Assembly (NCBI RefSeq): GCF_022965805.1
Contig: NC_133101.1
Location: forward strand, 47,076,342-47,140,341
Direction of reading: 5' to 3'
Source of the DNA: Primulina eburnea
Lineage: Eukaryota > Streptophyta > Magnoliopsida > Lamiales > Gesneriaceae
DNA: 64,000 nucleotides
Part shown: piece by piece, positions 10,689 through 21,057 of the stretch
How the letters are laid out: each line of letters opens with the position of its first letter
How positions within the stretch are numbered: the first letter of the stretch is position 1
The notes under the pieces: model-generated
What the model saw: only the letters and a program-made list of their open reading frames with translations
The model's database searches: none
Told to the model about the DNA's origin: nothing
Made by a program: the position numbers and the translations under genes

Positions 10689-11745
10689 TTATTGGAGCAA
10701 CAAAATCCGTCGTATCAGTCGTGGCTTTGCATCCTGTTTGGTCAACAAATATCTAATAGCAGAATGATCAGTAAACACAATAGTCGTTGATCCAATCAAA
10801 TAAGAACGAAATTTATCTAATGCAAATATTACAGCAAGTAGTTCTTTTTCAGTTGTGGAGTAATTCATTTGAGCATTGTTTAAAGTTCTACTTGCATAAT
10901 ATATAACACAAGGCTTACCGTTTCTTCTTTGACCCAATACTGCACCGACTGCATAATCACTCGCATCGCACATGATTTCAAATGGTAAAGACCAATCAGG
11001 AGGTTGCATGATAGGAGCTGATGTTAAATGTCGAATGATTTTATCAAAAGCATTTTGACATTCTTGAGTCCACTCAAATGCAGTGTCTTTTCTTAAGAGG
11101 TTACAAATGGGTTTAGAGATTAAACTAAATTCCTTTATAAACCTCCTATAAAATCCAGCATGTCCCAAAAATGAGCGAATTTCTTTAATGGTTTTTGGAG
11201 GGGTTAAATTGGCAATGACATCAACTTTTGCTTTATCAAATTCAATTCCATGAGATGACACGACATGTTCCAAAACAATTCCAGAAGTAATCATGTAATG
11301 ACATTTTTCCCAATTTAAAATAAGACTTTTTCCTCGCATCTTTTTAAAACTTTTTTAAATTTTCAAGACAATTATCAAATGTATTCCCAAAGACAGTTAA
11401 ATCATCCATGAAAATCTCCAAACAATTTTCAACCATGTCGCTAAAAATGCTTAGCATACATCTTTGAAATGTTGCTGGGGCATTGCATAATCCAAATGAC
11501 ATCCTTCTAAATGCAAATGTTCCAAAAGGACATGTGAATGTAGTTTTTTCTTGATCTTCGAGTGCAATGGGAATTTGATAATAACCTGAATATCCATCAA
11601 GAAAACAGTAGTATGGATGACCTGCTACTCTCTCTAAAATTTGATCCAAAAATGGTAACGAGAAATGATCTTTTCTAGTATCGTCATTTAATTTTCTGTA
11701 ATCAATACACATCCCCCAACTAGATGGGACTTGAATTGTTAACAA
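10689..11745 (-). pseudogene. Athila reverse transcriptase and RNase H
   Basis: 11344-11745 carries the RT fingers/palm: WGMCIDYRKLN, YCFLDGYSGYYQI and the catalytic FMDDLTVFG box (FMDD is the Athila form). A stop/frame change after LENLKKF separates this from 10689-11339, which holds the thumb ([12 protein letters not shown]) and the RNase H domain ([26 protein letters not shown]). The catalytic aspartates are retained in both blocks, so damage is mainly by indels. It sits between protease and integrase as in all gypsy elements. Confidence 0.9.
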
Positions 11746-11934
11746 TTCACCTTTTTAAATTTTTATCAATGTGATGTCAGATTTTTTTGGAACTACTTGT
11801 GTTGGGCTTACCCACTTACTATCAGAAATAGGGTAGATAATCCCAACATCAAGTAGTTTGAGAACTTCAGTTTTCACAACATCTTTCATGTGTGGATTTA
11901 ATCTCCTTCGTGGTTGTTGAGATGTTTTTGCATT

Positions 11935-12981
11935 TTATTCTAAGTGAATTTTGTGAGTGCAAATTATTGGATTAATGCCCTTGAGATCTTTTAGTGTCCA
12001 ACCAATTGCATTTTTATGTCTTTTAAGCATATCAACTAATTTACCTTCTTCATCACTTGCTAGTTTGGAAGAAATTACCACCGGATATGTTTCATCTTCT
12101 CCAAGAAATGCATACTTCAATTCTTCTGGCAAGGGTTTTAACTCCAATATTTGTGGTTCGTCTTTGTTCTCATATTTTGCATCAATTTCTTTCTCTGATC
12201 CTGGTAACGAGTGATACCTGATAAAATCATCAAGATCAATTTCAATATTTTCTTTAATAATTTCAATTGAACAAATATCTAATTGATCACGAGTACTCCC
12301 TTCTTGAATTTTTTCTTCCACAAGAGTTTCAATAATATTTTCATCTTCACTTTCATCTCCTTTGTCATGTGGTTGCTTACAAAGATTAAACACATTAAGC
12401 TCCAAGGTCGTGTTACCAAATGACAACTTCATTATTCAATTCCTGCAATTTATAAGAGCATTAGAAGTTGCTAAAAATGGACGACCTAAAATTACAGGAA
12501 TTTCATTACAAGCTTCGATAGGTTGTGTATCTAAAACTATGAAATCGACAGGATATACAAAGTTATCAACTTGGACCAATACGTCTTCTACCATACCTCT
12601 TGTCACTTTAACAGATCTATCGTCAAGTAAAAGTGTTACGGAAGTAGATTTTAACTCGCCTAGATTGAGTTCTTGATAAACTGAATATGGAAGTAAATTC
12701 ACACTAGCTCCAAGATCAAGCAAGGCTTTTTTAATCTTTCGTTCTCCAATAATACATGAAATAGTAGGACAACCAGGGTCTTTGTATTTCAAAGTATTAT
12801 TATTTTGAATGATTGCACTTACTTGTTCGGCTAAAAATGTTTTCTTTTTCATATTCAATTTTCTTTTCACAGTGCACAAGTCTTTCAAAAACTTGGCATA
12901 TGATGGTACCTGTTTTATTGCATCTAATAAAGGTATATTAACATTTACTTGTTTAAAAATATCATATATATAAGAATTCAA
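11935..12981 (-). pseudogene. Athila protease and protease-RT linker
   Basis: 12436-12981 has the retropepsin-like segment with active-site motif LLDLGASVNLLP (DLGA rather than DTGA or DSGA is usual in Athila), then TSVTLLLDDRSVKVTRGMVE and the ILGRPFLA block near the C-terminus. 11935-12432 is an acidic linker leading toward the RT. The two are separated by an in-frame stop just after NCRN, close to the end of the protease fold. Confidence 0.8.
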
Positions 12982-14506
12982 ATTTTATTTTTTTTGTATT
13001 TTTCAATGCATGAGGGAATGGTGGTGACACGGTCTGTTGAACCTCCTCTTCGCAAGTTATGGGTTCCACTTCCTTACCCTTTGGAGTTGATTTATAATCA
13101 TCTTCAGAAGGTTCAAGAATGGGTTTTTCAACAACCTTACCACTTCGAAGGGTAATAACAGATTTCACCTGATCCATCGGTTGAGTTCCAGAAGTTCCAG
13201 TTTGTGAATGATGATCCTTGGGATTAGGCAGAGGTTGTGAAGGAAATTTACCTTTTTCATGAACATTAAGTGCAGATGCAAATTTAGCAAGAGTATTTTT
13301 CAAATCTGTCATTGGTTGAGCAGTTTGAGTATTGATAGACTCTTGCTTTGCAATGAAAGAATTCAATAAATCTTCCAAATTCTTTTTAGGTGGAGGAACG
13401 TAAGGTGCATAATTTTGAAAATTTTGTTGATTTTGAAAATGTGGTTGCGGAAATTGTGTAGCATTATCATTCCTCCAACTAAAATTTGGATGATTTCGCC
13501 AACCTGGATTGTAATTTTGAGAAAATGGTTCAAAATTTGGCCTTTTGAAATTGTTCAAAACATTGGCTTGTTCATGGAGACATTCTTTAAAAGAGGGCAA
13601 AGTGGGACAATCTTTTGTAGAATGATCACTTGTATCACAGATGTGACATGCAATTTGTTGAACAGATTTTAATTGACCATTTTTTTCAATTCAAGTGCCT
13701 CAACTTTTCTTACCAAAGAAGTAAATCTGGCATGGAGATCATGTTCATCCTTGAGAGTGTACATACCTCCACCAGATGTGGGAGATTGAATCTTGTTTGA
13801 TGGTTCTTGTACCTATCGTGTCCCAATTTTGAGCATTTTCAGCTAATGAATCGAGATACTCAATTGCCTCGTTTGGATCTTTATCTTCAAATGTTCCATT
13901 ACACATAAATTCAACCATTTGCCTATCTTTAGGTGTTAAGCCTTCATAAAATTGAGAAACAACTCTCCAAATTTCAAAACCATGATGTGGACAAAGATTA
14001 AGCAATTCTTTGTATCTATCCCAATACTGATAAAAAGTTTCTCCTTGTTTTTGAGTGAAAGTGATGATTTTCCTTTTGAAAGAATTTGTTCTATGCGATG
14101 GAAAAAACTTTTTCAAAAATTGTTGCTGCAATTCATCCCAAGTTCGAATGGATCCCGATCTAAGATTTTGTAGCCAAGTTTTAGCTTTATCTTTTAAAGA
14201 AAAAGGAAAAAGCTTAAGTCGAATGGTGTTCATGCTACAATTTAGATCATTATATGTGTTGCACACTTCTTTAAACTCTCGTAAATTCATGTATGGATTT
14301 TCAGAATCTACGCCATGAAAGTTGGGTAAAAGTTGGATAATACCAGACTTAAAATTGAAATGAGATGCATCAGGGGGAAAAACTAGACATGAAGGTGCAC
14401 TAATACGTGTAGGATTCATGTGATCTCCTACGTGTTCTTCTTCTATCATGATCATGTTGAGATTGAATTTCATCTTCATTTTCTTGGATGGGTGTTCTTC
14501 CGCCAT
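12962..14506 (-). pseudogene. Athila Gag, two frames
   Basis: The likely start is the ATG at 14506 (MAEEHPSKK), although the frame is open further upstream. The first block (13745-14506) contains the retrotransposon Gag core with LKLFPFSLKDKAKTWLQNL and FLKKFFPSHRT. The second block contains a CCHC knuckle in 13600-13650 (CHICDTSDHSTKDC), then NYNPGWRNHPNFSWRN and VITLRSGKVVEKP, sequence marks common in Athila Gag. A frame change near 13745 separates the blocks. The protein would form the virus-like particle that packages element RNA. Confidence 0.88.
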
Positions 14507-14680
14507 GTTTTGTAAAAATAAAGGGTTATTTCGAATGAGTCGACCACTAAGTGTACGTGACCAAATGCTCATGCAAATGCAAATGCAAAAGAATAAAAAC
14601 ACACAAAAGCAATAAAAATTCAAATAAAGGAAAATAAACTATAAAGGAAATTAAATAGACTTGAAATTAAATTATACTTT

Positions 14681-14696
14681 CCCGGCAACGGCGCCA
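14681..14696 (-). other. Athila primer-binding site
   Basis: The minus strand reads TGGCGCCGTTGCCGGG, the primer-binding site characteristic of Athila elements, six bases inside the 5' LTR boundary at 14703. Confidence 0.9.
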
Positions 14697-14702
14697 AAAA
14701 CT

Positions 14703-16281
14703 TGTTGCGACTCTGATTGTTGCACTCCCAAGAGCAGGTTGTCCACAAGTAGTATAATTCGGTGAGTTCGATATTATATCCACAGGGAAGCTAAGGTAAT
14801 TACAAGCCCACTATAATGTCATTTTGTTTTGTTTTTGTTTTTGTTTCTTTTTAATTTTAATTGTTTGAATCTTTAATGAGTAAATTTTAATTGTTCAAAT
14901 TTTAATTTAAGTAGTTGAGATTAAAGGATCCACTCTTGGTATTTTAATAAAGTTAAAATTAATGAACAATATTGAAATCCACTTAATAAAATGGTTCCAA
15001 TATATTAAATAATCATATTTATATTATGTTATATATTATTATCTTATAAGTATATAATATATAGTAAAACTTATAAATGTGGTCAAGTATTTATTGTGCT
15101 ATATATATTTGTAAACACTAAATCAAGGTTTCCACTTTAAATGGTTGGTAAAACCAAACTAACATTTAAATTTTACCAAGAAATTAATATTATGATATAT
15201 TTATATATAGTAAATCAAGGTTCCCACTTTAAATGGTTGGTAAAACCAAACTAACATTTAAATGGTACCAAGAAATTAGTATTATAATATATTCATATAT
15301 AATAAATCAAGGCATCCACTTTAAATGGTTGGTAATACCAAACTAACATTTAAATGGTTCCAAGAATTTAGTGTAACATATAGCAACAATAAATCAAAAC
15401 TCCCACTTATAAGTAGGGTATAAAAATGCTTAAAGAAATAAATATAACATAAACAATAAATAATGATTAAATAATATAAAACATAGATTCTTACCTTTTA
15501 GTAACTTTATTATCATGCCAAGAGTTTCACCTTTTCATTTCAACTTTAGGAAGTTAGCTATTCATTATTCAAAGTTTAAAACTTTGAATATGAAATTAAT
15601 ATGCTAATTATATTTAAATGAAGAAATAAAGGAAAAATATAGAGAGAAATATTATGAACTCAAATGTTTGTTCATAGAATGAGGGATATCTCAATGCATT
15701 ACAATGCACCCCTATTTATAGCCAAATTTGGGGAGACAACCACAAATAAAATATTATTTTTTTACACATTAGTCTTCATTGGTGTTCCAAGATATTACAT
15801 TATATTACACATCACTTTTGAAAATCATCTTCTCCGAATTTGCTTCTTCACATAAAAAGAAACATGTGGATAATTGAGTTTTCTAGTTGTGGTATTTTTT
15901 TCAAACCATTTGACCAAGTAATTTGAGAGATATGGTCAAAATACTAGAGCATGGTAAAACTGCCACTCCTTTGGTAACTTTATTTGTTGCTTAATTTGAT
16001 CCCAATTGTGAGAGGATTTTTATCTCATGTTTTCCATCAATATTGTAGATATTAACATCAACTTTCTACAGGTCCAAGAATCATCTTAATCCCATTTGCA
16101 ACGCTATGTTTATTCTTGTTTTATCGAACCTGTAAAAAATAGTAAAAACTTGTAATTACACAACAACTTATATTTTATACAATTTATTATAAAACATATA
16201 ATATTTAAACATTTAATAAAACAAAAAATATATATTTATATTATAAACCATTTAATTAATGTACAATTTTTATGTTTATTA
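14703..16281 (-). mobile_element. 5' LTR of Athila element
   Basis: This LTR matches 4943-6493 and includes the same tandem 90-100 bp units (about 15117-15400). It ends TTTATTA, against TTTATCA in the other LTR, a single transition at the terminal dinucleotide region. The divergence between LTRs is visible but small, which indicates a moderately old insertion. Confidence 0.9.
15713..15720 (-). promoter_or_regulatory. TATA box of Athila 5' LTR
   Basis: The plus strand TATTTATA is TATAAATA on the minus strand, followed by GGGGTGCATTG. It lies in the middle of the LTR and would direct transcription of the element RNA leftward. Confidence 0.65.
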
Positions 16282-16286
16282 ATTCT
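16282..16286. repeat. Target-site duplication of Athila insertion, right copy (ATTCT)
   Basis: This is identical to 4938-4942. Removing one copy together with the Athila element rejoins the chromodomain-bearing pol gene in frame. Confidence 0.85.
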
Positions 16287-16617
16287 TGACAGAGATGGGA
16301 CACTAGCTTATCGTGTAGCCTTACCGCCGAATCTGGCTGGAGTACATAATGTGTACCACATCTTGATGACGAGGAAGTACCTAGCGAATCCTTCGCATGT
16401 TTTGAGCTATGAGCCGTTGCAGCTTGCTCCAGATCTGTCGTATGAGGAAAGACCTGTCCATATCCTAGACAGACAGAAGCGCAGACTTCGGAACAAGGTG
16501 ACCAAGTTGGTCAAAGTCCGATGGCTGAATCAAGCAGTGGAGGAGGCCACTTGGGAGACAAAAGCAGATATGAGAAACCACTACTCAAAGTTGTTTTGTA
16601 AGATTTAATTTCAGGGA
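16287..16617 (+). pseudogene. Tekay-type pol end with chromodomain, right piece
   Basis: The frame continues the integrase C-terminus interrupted at 4942 (LAYRVALPPNLAGVHNVYH) and ends in a chromodomain-like segment (PVHILDRQKRRLRNKVTKLV, then KVRWLNQ..EEATWET). In chromoviruses this domain steers integration to particular chromatin. The stop is followed by a G-rich polypurine tract (AGTGGGGAAGGAA, about 16631-16643) and then the LTR at 16645. The 5' part of this element lies left of the window. Confidence 0.88.
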
Positions 16618-16644
16618 CAAAATTTATATAAGTGGGGAAGGAAC

Positions 16645-19467
16645 TGTAGAGCCCAAAATCAGTACACGTAAATTCCATGCATCTATTTTATTGTTAAATA
16701 ATTTATTTAATTTTAAAATGATTTTAGCGACACATGATTTTTTTAATTGCATTATTTCAAATCATTTATGCTTATGTGATGCACGTTAAATGTTTTCTCA
16801 AGTTTCATGTTTCAGGCGATATTCGATGCAAGATCGAGGAAAAGAGACCAGCGACGATTTTGTCAATTTTAAAATGTTTTATTTATTTTATTTAAGAATG
16901 GGGCATTTAAATGATGTATTTAGTTTAATCATTTTAAAGCCTAATTTATTTATTTAGTCAGTTTAGGAGTTTAAAACTTTTAAAGTTTGCAATTGTGCAT
17001 TTTATTTTAAATTAGAGGATTTTATTATAGTGGGTATTCGTTTACCATTTTGAATGACTTGTTATTTGGGTTAGTATTTTAATTAGCATGATAATTAGCT
17101 AATTAAGAAATTTTTATACCCTTAATTATCACACAAAACGCACGCACACACCCATTTTTACACACACCACACACGGCACACACACACAATTCATTTCATC
17201 ATATCTCATTTCATTCTTTTTGAGTAATACTTAGGGTTCTTAGATCTAGAGAGCGGCCTCCCCTCCTCTTACTTTTCCAGTAAGTTTTCGTTGATTTCAT
17301 TTCAAGAAAATTGTTCCACGATCGTCCCTCATCAACTCTCGCACCATTCTCGCTTCGATATCATCCGTTCGGTAATTTTAATATCAAAATGCATGTATAT
17401 TTTGTTTTTCCTGCGTCGATCTAGTCATATTATGTGTGGTGATGTTTTTATGCGTAAAAATCCTTGTATGTTGAGAAAAAGTTTGAGCAACAACGTTTGA
17501 AATGATTTTTGGATCGAAACTTTTAGATCTAGGAATGTGTCTGCTGTCATTTCGATTGTTGTGAATGTTCGGTCGATTTCTGGAAAAACTTTCAACACAT
17601 AAAACATAGAACCGTACGTGTCCTACTAGCGCTTGCAACAAGAAACTCCTGGAAGTTGTGGCATATGGACGTGAAGAATGCTTTCTTACATAAAGAATTA
17701 GATCGAGAAATTTACACTTTTCGATATCTTCGATTTGACAGTAAATTCGAAATATTTGGATAACAACTGAGTGAGTTATGATGGTTTTTGTAGAACTGCT
17801 CAAATTGCATTTTTTTTTGAAAATGTGTTCTTGATGAATTCTTGAAGTTTAGTTGTTGCAGGCTTCATTGGGAACCATTGGTTGATCACTGATGTGTTTA
17901 AGCATAGTATGATATTGGAATGAATTTTGGTGCTTCGTCTTGTGTCGATAGGCACTTGGTTGCATTAGAGGTATTAGGAAACATTTTGGTGTCGAAATAT
18001 CGTGTTCACAGTTTGAGTGTGTTGTATGACTTGCATCGTGTTTTGGGCCATTTGTGAGTTTGAATTACTACCATAGCGTCATAGGATGGTTCTCGAGGTG
18101 TTAATTCAAGTCGATAATGCGTGGGTTAGAGTTTGCAACGAATTTGTGCATTTGGTGTCGAGTTTGAGCAGGGTTAGCGCCGCAGTGCTCAATGGGGAGC
18201 GCCGCAGCGCCCGAGTCTCGCATGCCTGGCACTGCCCTTGTTGCGCCGCAGTGCTAAGGCTACGGCAGTGCCAGTGCCCCGGTGCTAGTACCTGGCGCCT
18301 AGGTGCTAGGTAGCGTCGCAGCGCTGCCATGCCCAGCGCCTAGGTGCCTGAACATGACTTTTTAAATCACTATTTACGTTAATGTCTCCTATGTTTTGGA
18401 AAATGTTCACACATCATATTAGGATTTGTTCCGGGGGTCGATGTCATAGTTTAGTACATTGATTAAACGAGGTCAAGTCACGTGTGATTTTAGAATTTTC
18501 ATAAGAAATTGTCATTCGGGTGGTGAGCACCACGATTACGTCTAGGCTATGAAATATTAAGTGCATGTAATCATGTTAGTATTTGCAGCAGTGGCCCCAA
18601 GCGAGATCCAACGAATCCCTCAATGCCAAGTAAGTATGTTCGATGTGCAAAATAAAATAATTTTAAGTTTTTGGAGGTATGCTAAATGTCTTGTGACCAT
18701 ATCATGTATGGGATTGGGAAGTGGTAAAGCATGAACAGGGACCAATCTACCCTGGTAAATCATGATCGGGTTTAGATCAGGATTTGAAAGCCGTAAAACA
18801 TGACCAGGGACCAATCCACCCGTTAAAGCATGAACGGGGATCTCATGTATGTGACAGTGGATTTTCCATGTCAGCCCAGTACTTTGGTTTAGTCTGATCA
18901 GACACTTTTATGTATGAGTAACTTTCTTTGAAACATATCTCTACGCAAAATGATGTTATGTATGCTCAAGTATTTATGATGCAAGTATATTTAAGAAAAT
19001 TCTTATGATGATGGCACGTCTATGTTATGCTATTACGTTCAAGTTTCAAGTATGTACGATCTATTTTAAAGATGCGTGTGATTTTATTATGTAGTACTTG
19101 CTATCTCCAGTTTATACATCCTGAGTCTTTAGACTCACCTAGACTTGATCGATGTAGATGAGGATGAATCTAAGGAGGCAAGGGGTGGGGACCAGTGAGC
19201 CGGCTCGGACTAAGCGGGAGGTTAAACCCGAGGACCGCCCATGTTTTAAGTTTTTATGTCATGTTTCAACTATTCCGATTTCACGTTTCGTTTACAATGA
19301 TTAAACAAGTATTGTTCTTTAGCAAATTTTATTGGTGATCTTTTTTAATGCAAATATTTTTGGATGAACAATTTATTTACAAACGAGAATTGAAGGTTTA
19401 TTTGGTATTTAAGAAAATTTTTATTTTTCCGCAAATTTCAAGTAGCTTAAAAATACGGTACGTTACT
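16645..19467 (+). mobile_element. 3' LTR of Tekay-type element (2.8 kb)
   Basis: It begins TGTAGAGCCC right after the polypurine tract and ends at CGGTACGTTAC(T). Homologous copies occur inverted at 43438-45142 and 46958-48630 and directly at 54518-56857. A GC-rich island at about 18170-18345, built from repeated GCGCC/GGCGC and CGCAGCGC pieces, interrupts otherwise AT-rich sequence. Open frames in this region (for example around 18086-18330) come from this island and are not genes. Confidence 0.8.
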
Positions 19468-19875
19468 CAAATTGTCTCCAAGATGTTAATCCTCTATGGG
19501 GCGATGCCAGAACAAAGTTTTATACCCACTGATGGGGTCAGACATAAAACAGTTTATACCCACTAATGGAGGCCAGAACACAGTTTTATACCGACTGATG
19601 GGGGCCAGAACACAGTTTTTTACCCATTGATGGGGGCCAGACATAATTACAATTATCGTTCCATATTTAATTCGATTTGTAACAGTGTATTACAGAATTC
19701 AGATCTATCGAACAGAACTTATCTGAATTTTGAACGAACACAGCGAAATCAAATAATATTGAAAACCAGAAAGAACAAACCACAAATAACATATTTTCGA
19801 TCAAAATTTTAAAAAGAAAGACTGTAATTTTGGAAAGTAGTGGTCACACACACATGGGCTTTTTTTTAAAAATAT
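19468..19875. other. Unassigned sequence with a minisatellite
   Basis: About 19493-19641 holds four imperfect tandem units of about 36 bp (core GATGGGGGCCAGAACACAG followed by TTTTATACC). The rest (to 19875) shows no gene and no clear element signature. Confidence 0.6.
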
Positions 19876-20443
19876 TGTAAATTAATTAATCCGTTATAAT
19901 AATGTGGCAAAGTGTGGAGATTTACAAAAATATTGTAATCCGGGACTCACTGTCCCGGATTCTGACATTTTTTTTAAAAAAAATTAAAAAAACTAAAAAA
20001 AAAGAAAAAGCAGTGTCACGGATTCTTACTAATAATCTGTGACAGTCTGCCACGGATTCAGAATCCGTGGCAGACTGTCACGGATTCCATGAATCCGTGA
20101 CTTTGGTCACGGATTCTAATAATCTGTGGCTTTAAATTGAGCACCTTCGACCATTTTTTTTTTCATTCAGCGGCTTCGCACCTCATAATTTTTTTCCTTC
20201 TCCTAGCTTTCGTTCAGCTAATTCCGATTTTTCGAGAATTTCGTTCGGCGACTTCAGTGCATTTAGCGTACGTAAGTCTTTGGATTTTTTTTGTTTATTA
20301 TATTTATTATTGTCAGTTAATTATAGTAATTTTAAGTAATCACAATAGTTATATTATTAATTGTATTATTGTATTTATTGGATACCGAGAACTTTATGAC
20401 CGCATCGTAATAGTTTTACGTAATAATAATAACTATACTTAAT
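19876..20443 (+). repeat. Left terminal inverted repeat of MULE
   Basis: It starts TGTAAATTAATTAATCCG and includes the palindrome CCGGGACTCACTGTCCCGG and the GTCACGGATT-rich hairpin region. Its inner half has a GTAAGT splice donor (20272). Homology with the right copy ends at CTTAAT (20443). A 101-codon open frame within it (20137-20442) is repeated in the right copy but is best explained as untranslated leader. Confidence 0.88.
20034..20101. repeat. Subterminal palindromes of CACGGATT motifs
   Basis: 20044-20076 is a perfect inverted repeat with 16-bp arms and a one-base centre; the arms extend outward to about 26 bp with one mismatch. It is followed by a second palindrome, 20077-20101 (GTCACGGATTC, 3-base loop, GAATCCGTGAC). 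The same unit recurs singly on both sides and in the right repeat (about 34000-34110). Arrays of short subterminal motifs are typical transposase-binding sites. Confidence 0.75.
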
Positions 20444-20639
20444 GTAAATATTAATTTTTTCGGTTATATTTTATGTTTTATTAATGTAAATATTATTTTA
20501 CAATATCGTTATTTTGTAATTCGTTATACTTTATGTTGTATTAATGTAAATATTATTTTTTTCGGTTGTATTATACTATTTTATAAAATTTTGTTACTAA
20601 TGACTCTTTATAATTATTTCAAAGTTGCATGTCTCGACA

Positions 20640-20687
<48 letters not shown>

Positions 20688-21055
20688 TTAATAATAATAA
20701 TAATAATATATTTTTATTCAATAATAATAATATTATTAATTTACTTAAAAGTCTTATTTTAGTAATCAAATTAAGTTTTAAGGTAACAAAAATTTTATAT
20801 GTAGTAAAAATATTTTGAAAAATATGAATTTATCTTGTAAATTGTTCATTTGTTTCTGTTTATTATATTTTTTTTATTAATTTTAAAATTTTATACACTT
20901 AATTAATTGTTAAAATTGTTAATATAAGAAATTAATATATTTGAAAATTATAATTACACACGTTTAAAAATCTAAATTTTAAATCTAAGTCATAACAATT
21001 TTTTGTATTAAATTTTGTTATGATTGTACACATTTTGTCATTTTTTTTTGTGCAG
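20272..21055 (+). other. Probable 5' leader intron of the MURA gene
   Basis: A strong donor (ACGTAC/GTAAGT at 20272) lies in the left inverted repeat. A good acceptor (pyrimidine tract, TGTGCAG at 21055) lies three bases before the MURA ATG at 21058. The intervening 0.8 kb is extremely AT-rich, includes a TA microsatellite (about 20643-20683) and has no gene. Confidence 0.6.
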
Positions 21056-21057
21056 AC

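Larger units (their letters stand above)
4943..16281 (-). mobile_element. Athila-clade Ty3/gypsy retrotransposon carrying two cargo genes
   Basis: This is a complete 11.3-kb insertion on the minus strand. It has two LTRs of about 1.55 kb, an Athila-type primer-binding site (TGGCGCCGTTGCCGGG), a polypurine tract and the 5-bp target duplication ATTCT on both sides. Gag, protease, RT, RNase H and integrase follow in gypsy order but are split by frameshifts and stops, so the copy is no longer autonomous. Between integrase and the 3' LTR, where Athila elements normally have an envelope-like ORF, lie a cysteine-rich ORF (8548-9093) and a LOG-like gene (7699-8336). The flanking chromodomain gene reads on across the insertion, which confirms the boundaries. 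Confidence 0.92.

Noticed and set aside
18086..18330. Overlapping frames on both strands in the Tekay LTR
   Set aside because: They arise from the GC-rich GCGCC/GGCGC island; there is no protein-like conservation and the other LTR family members replace the island.
20137..20442. 101-codon frame in the left terminal repeat, repeated as a shorter frame at 33794-33997
   Set aside because: It lies wholly in the terminal inverted repeat, crosses the strong GTAAGT donor, and the right copy ends differently; the repeat itself explains the shared frame.
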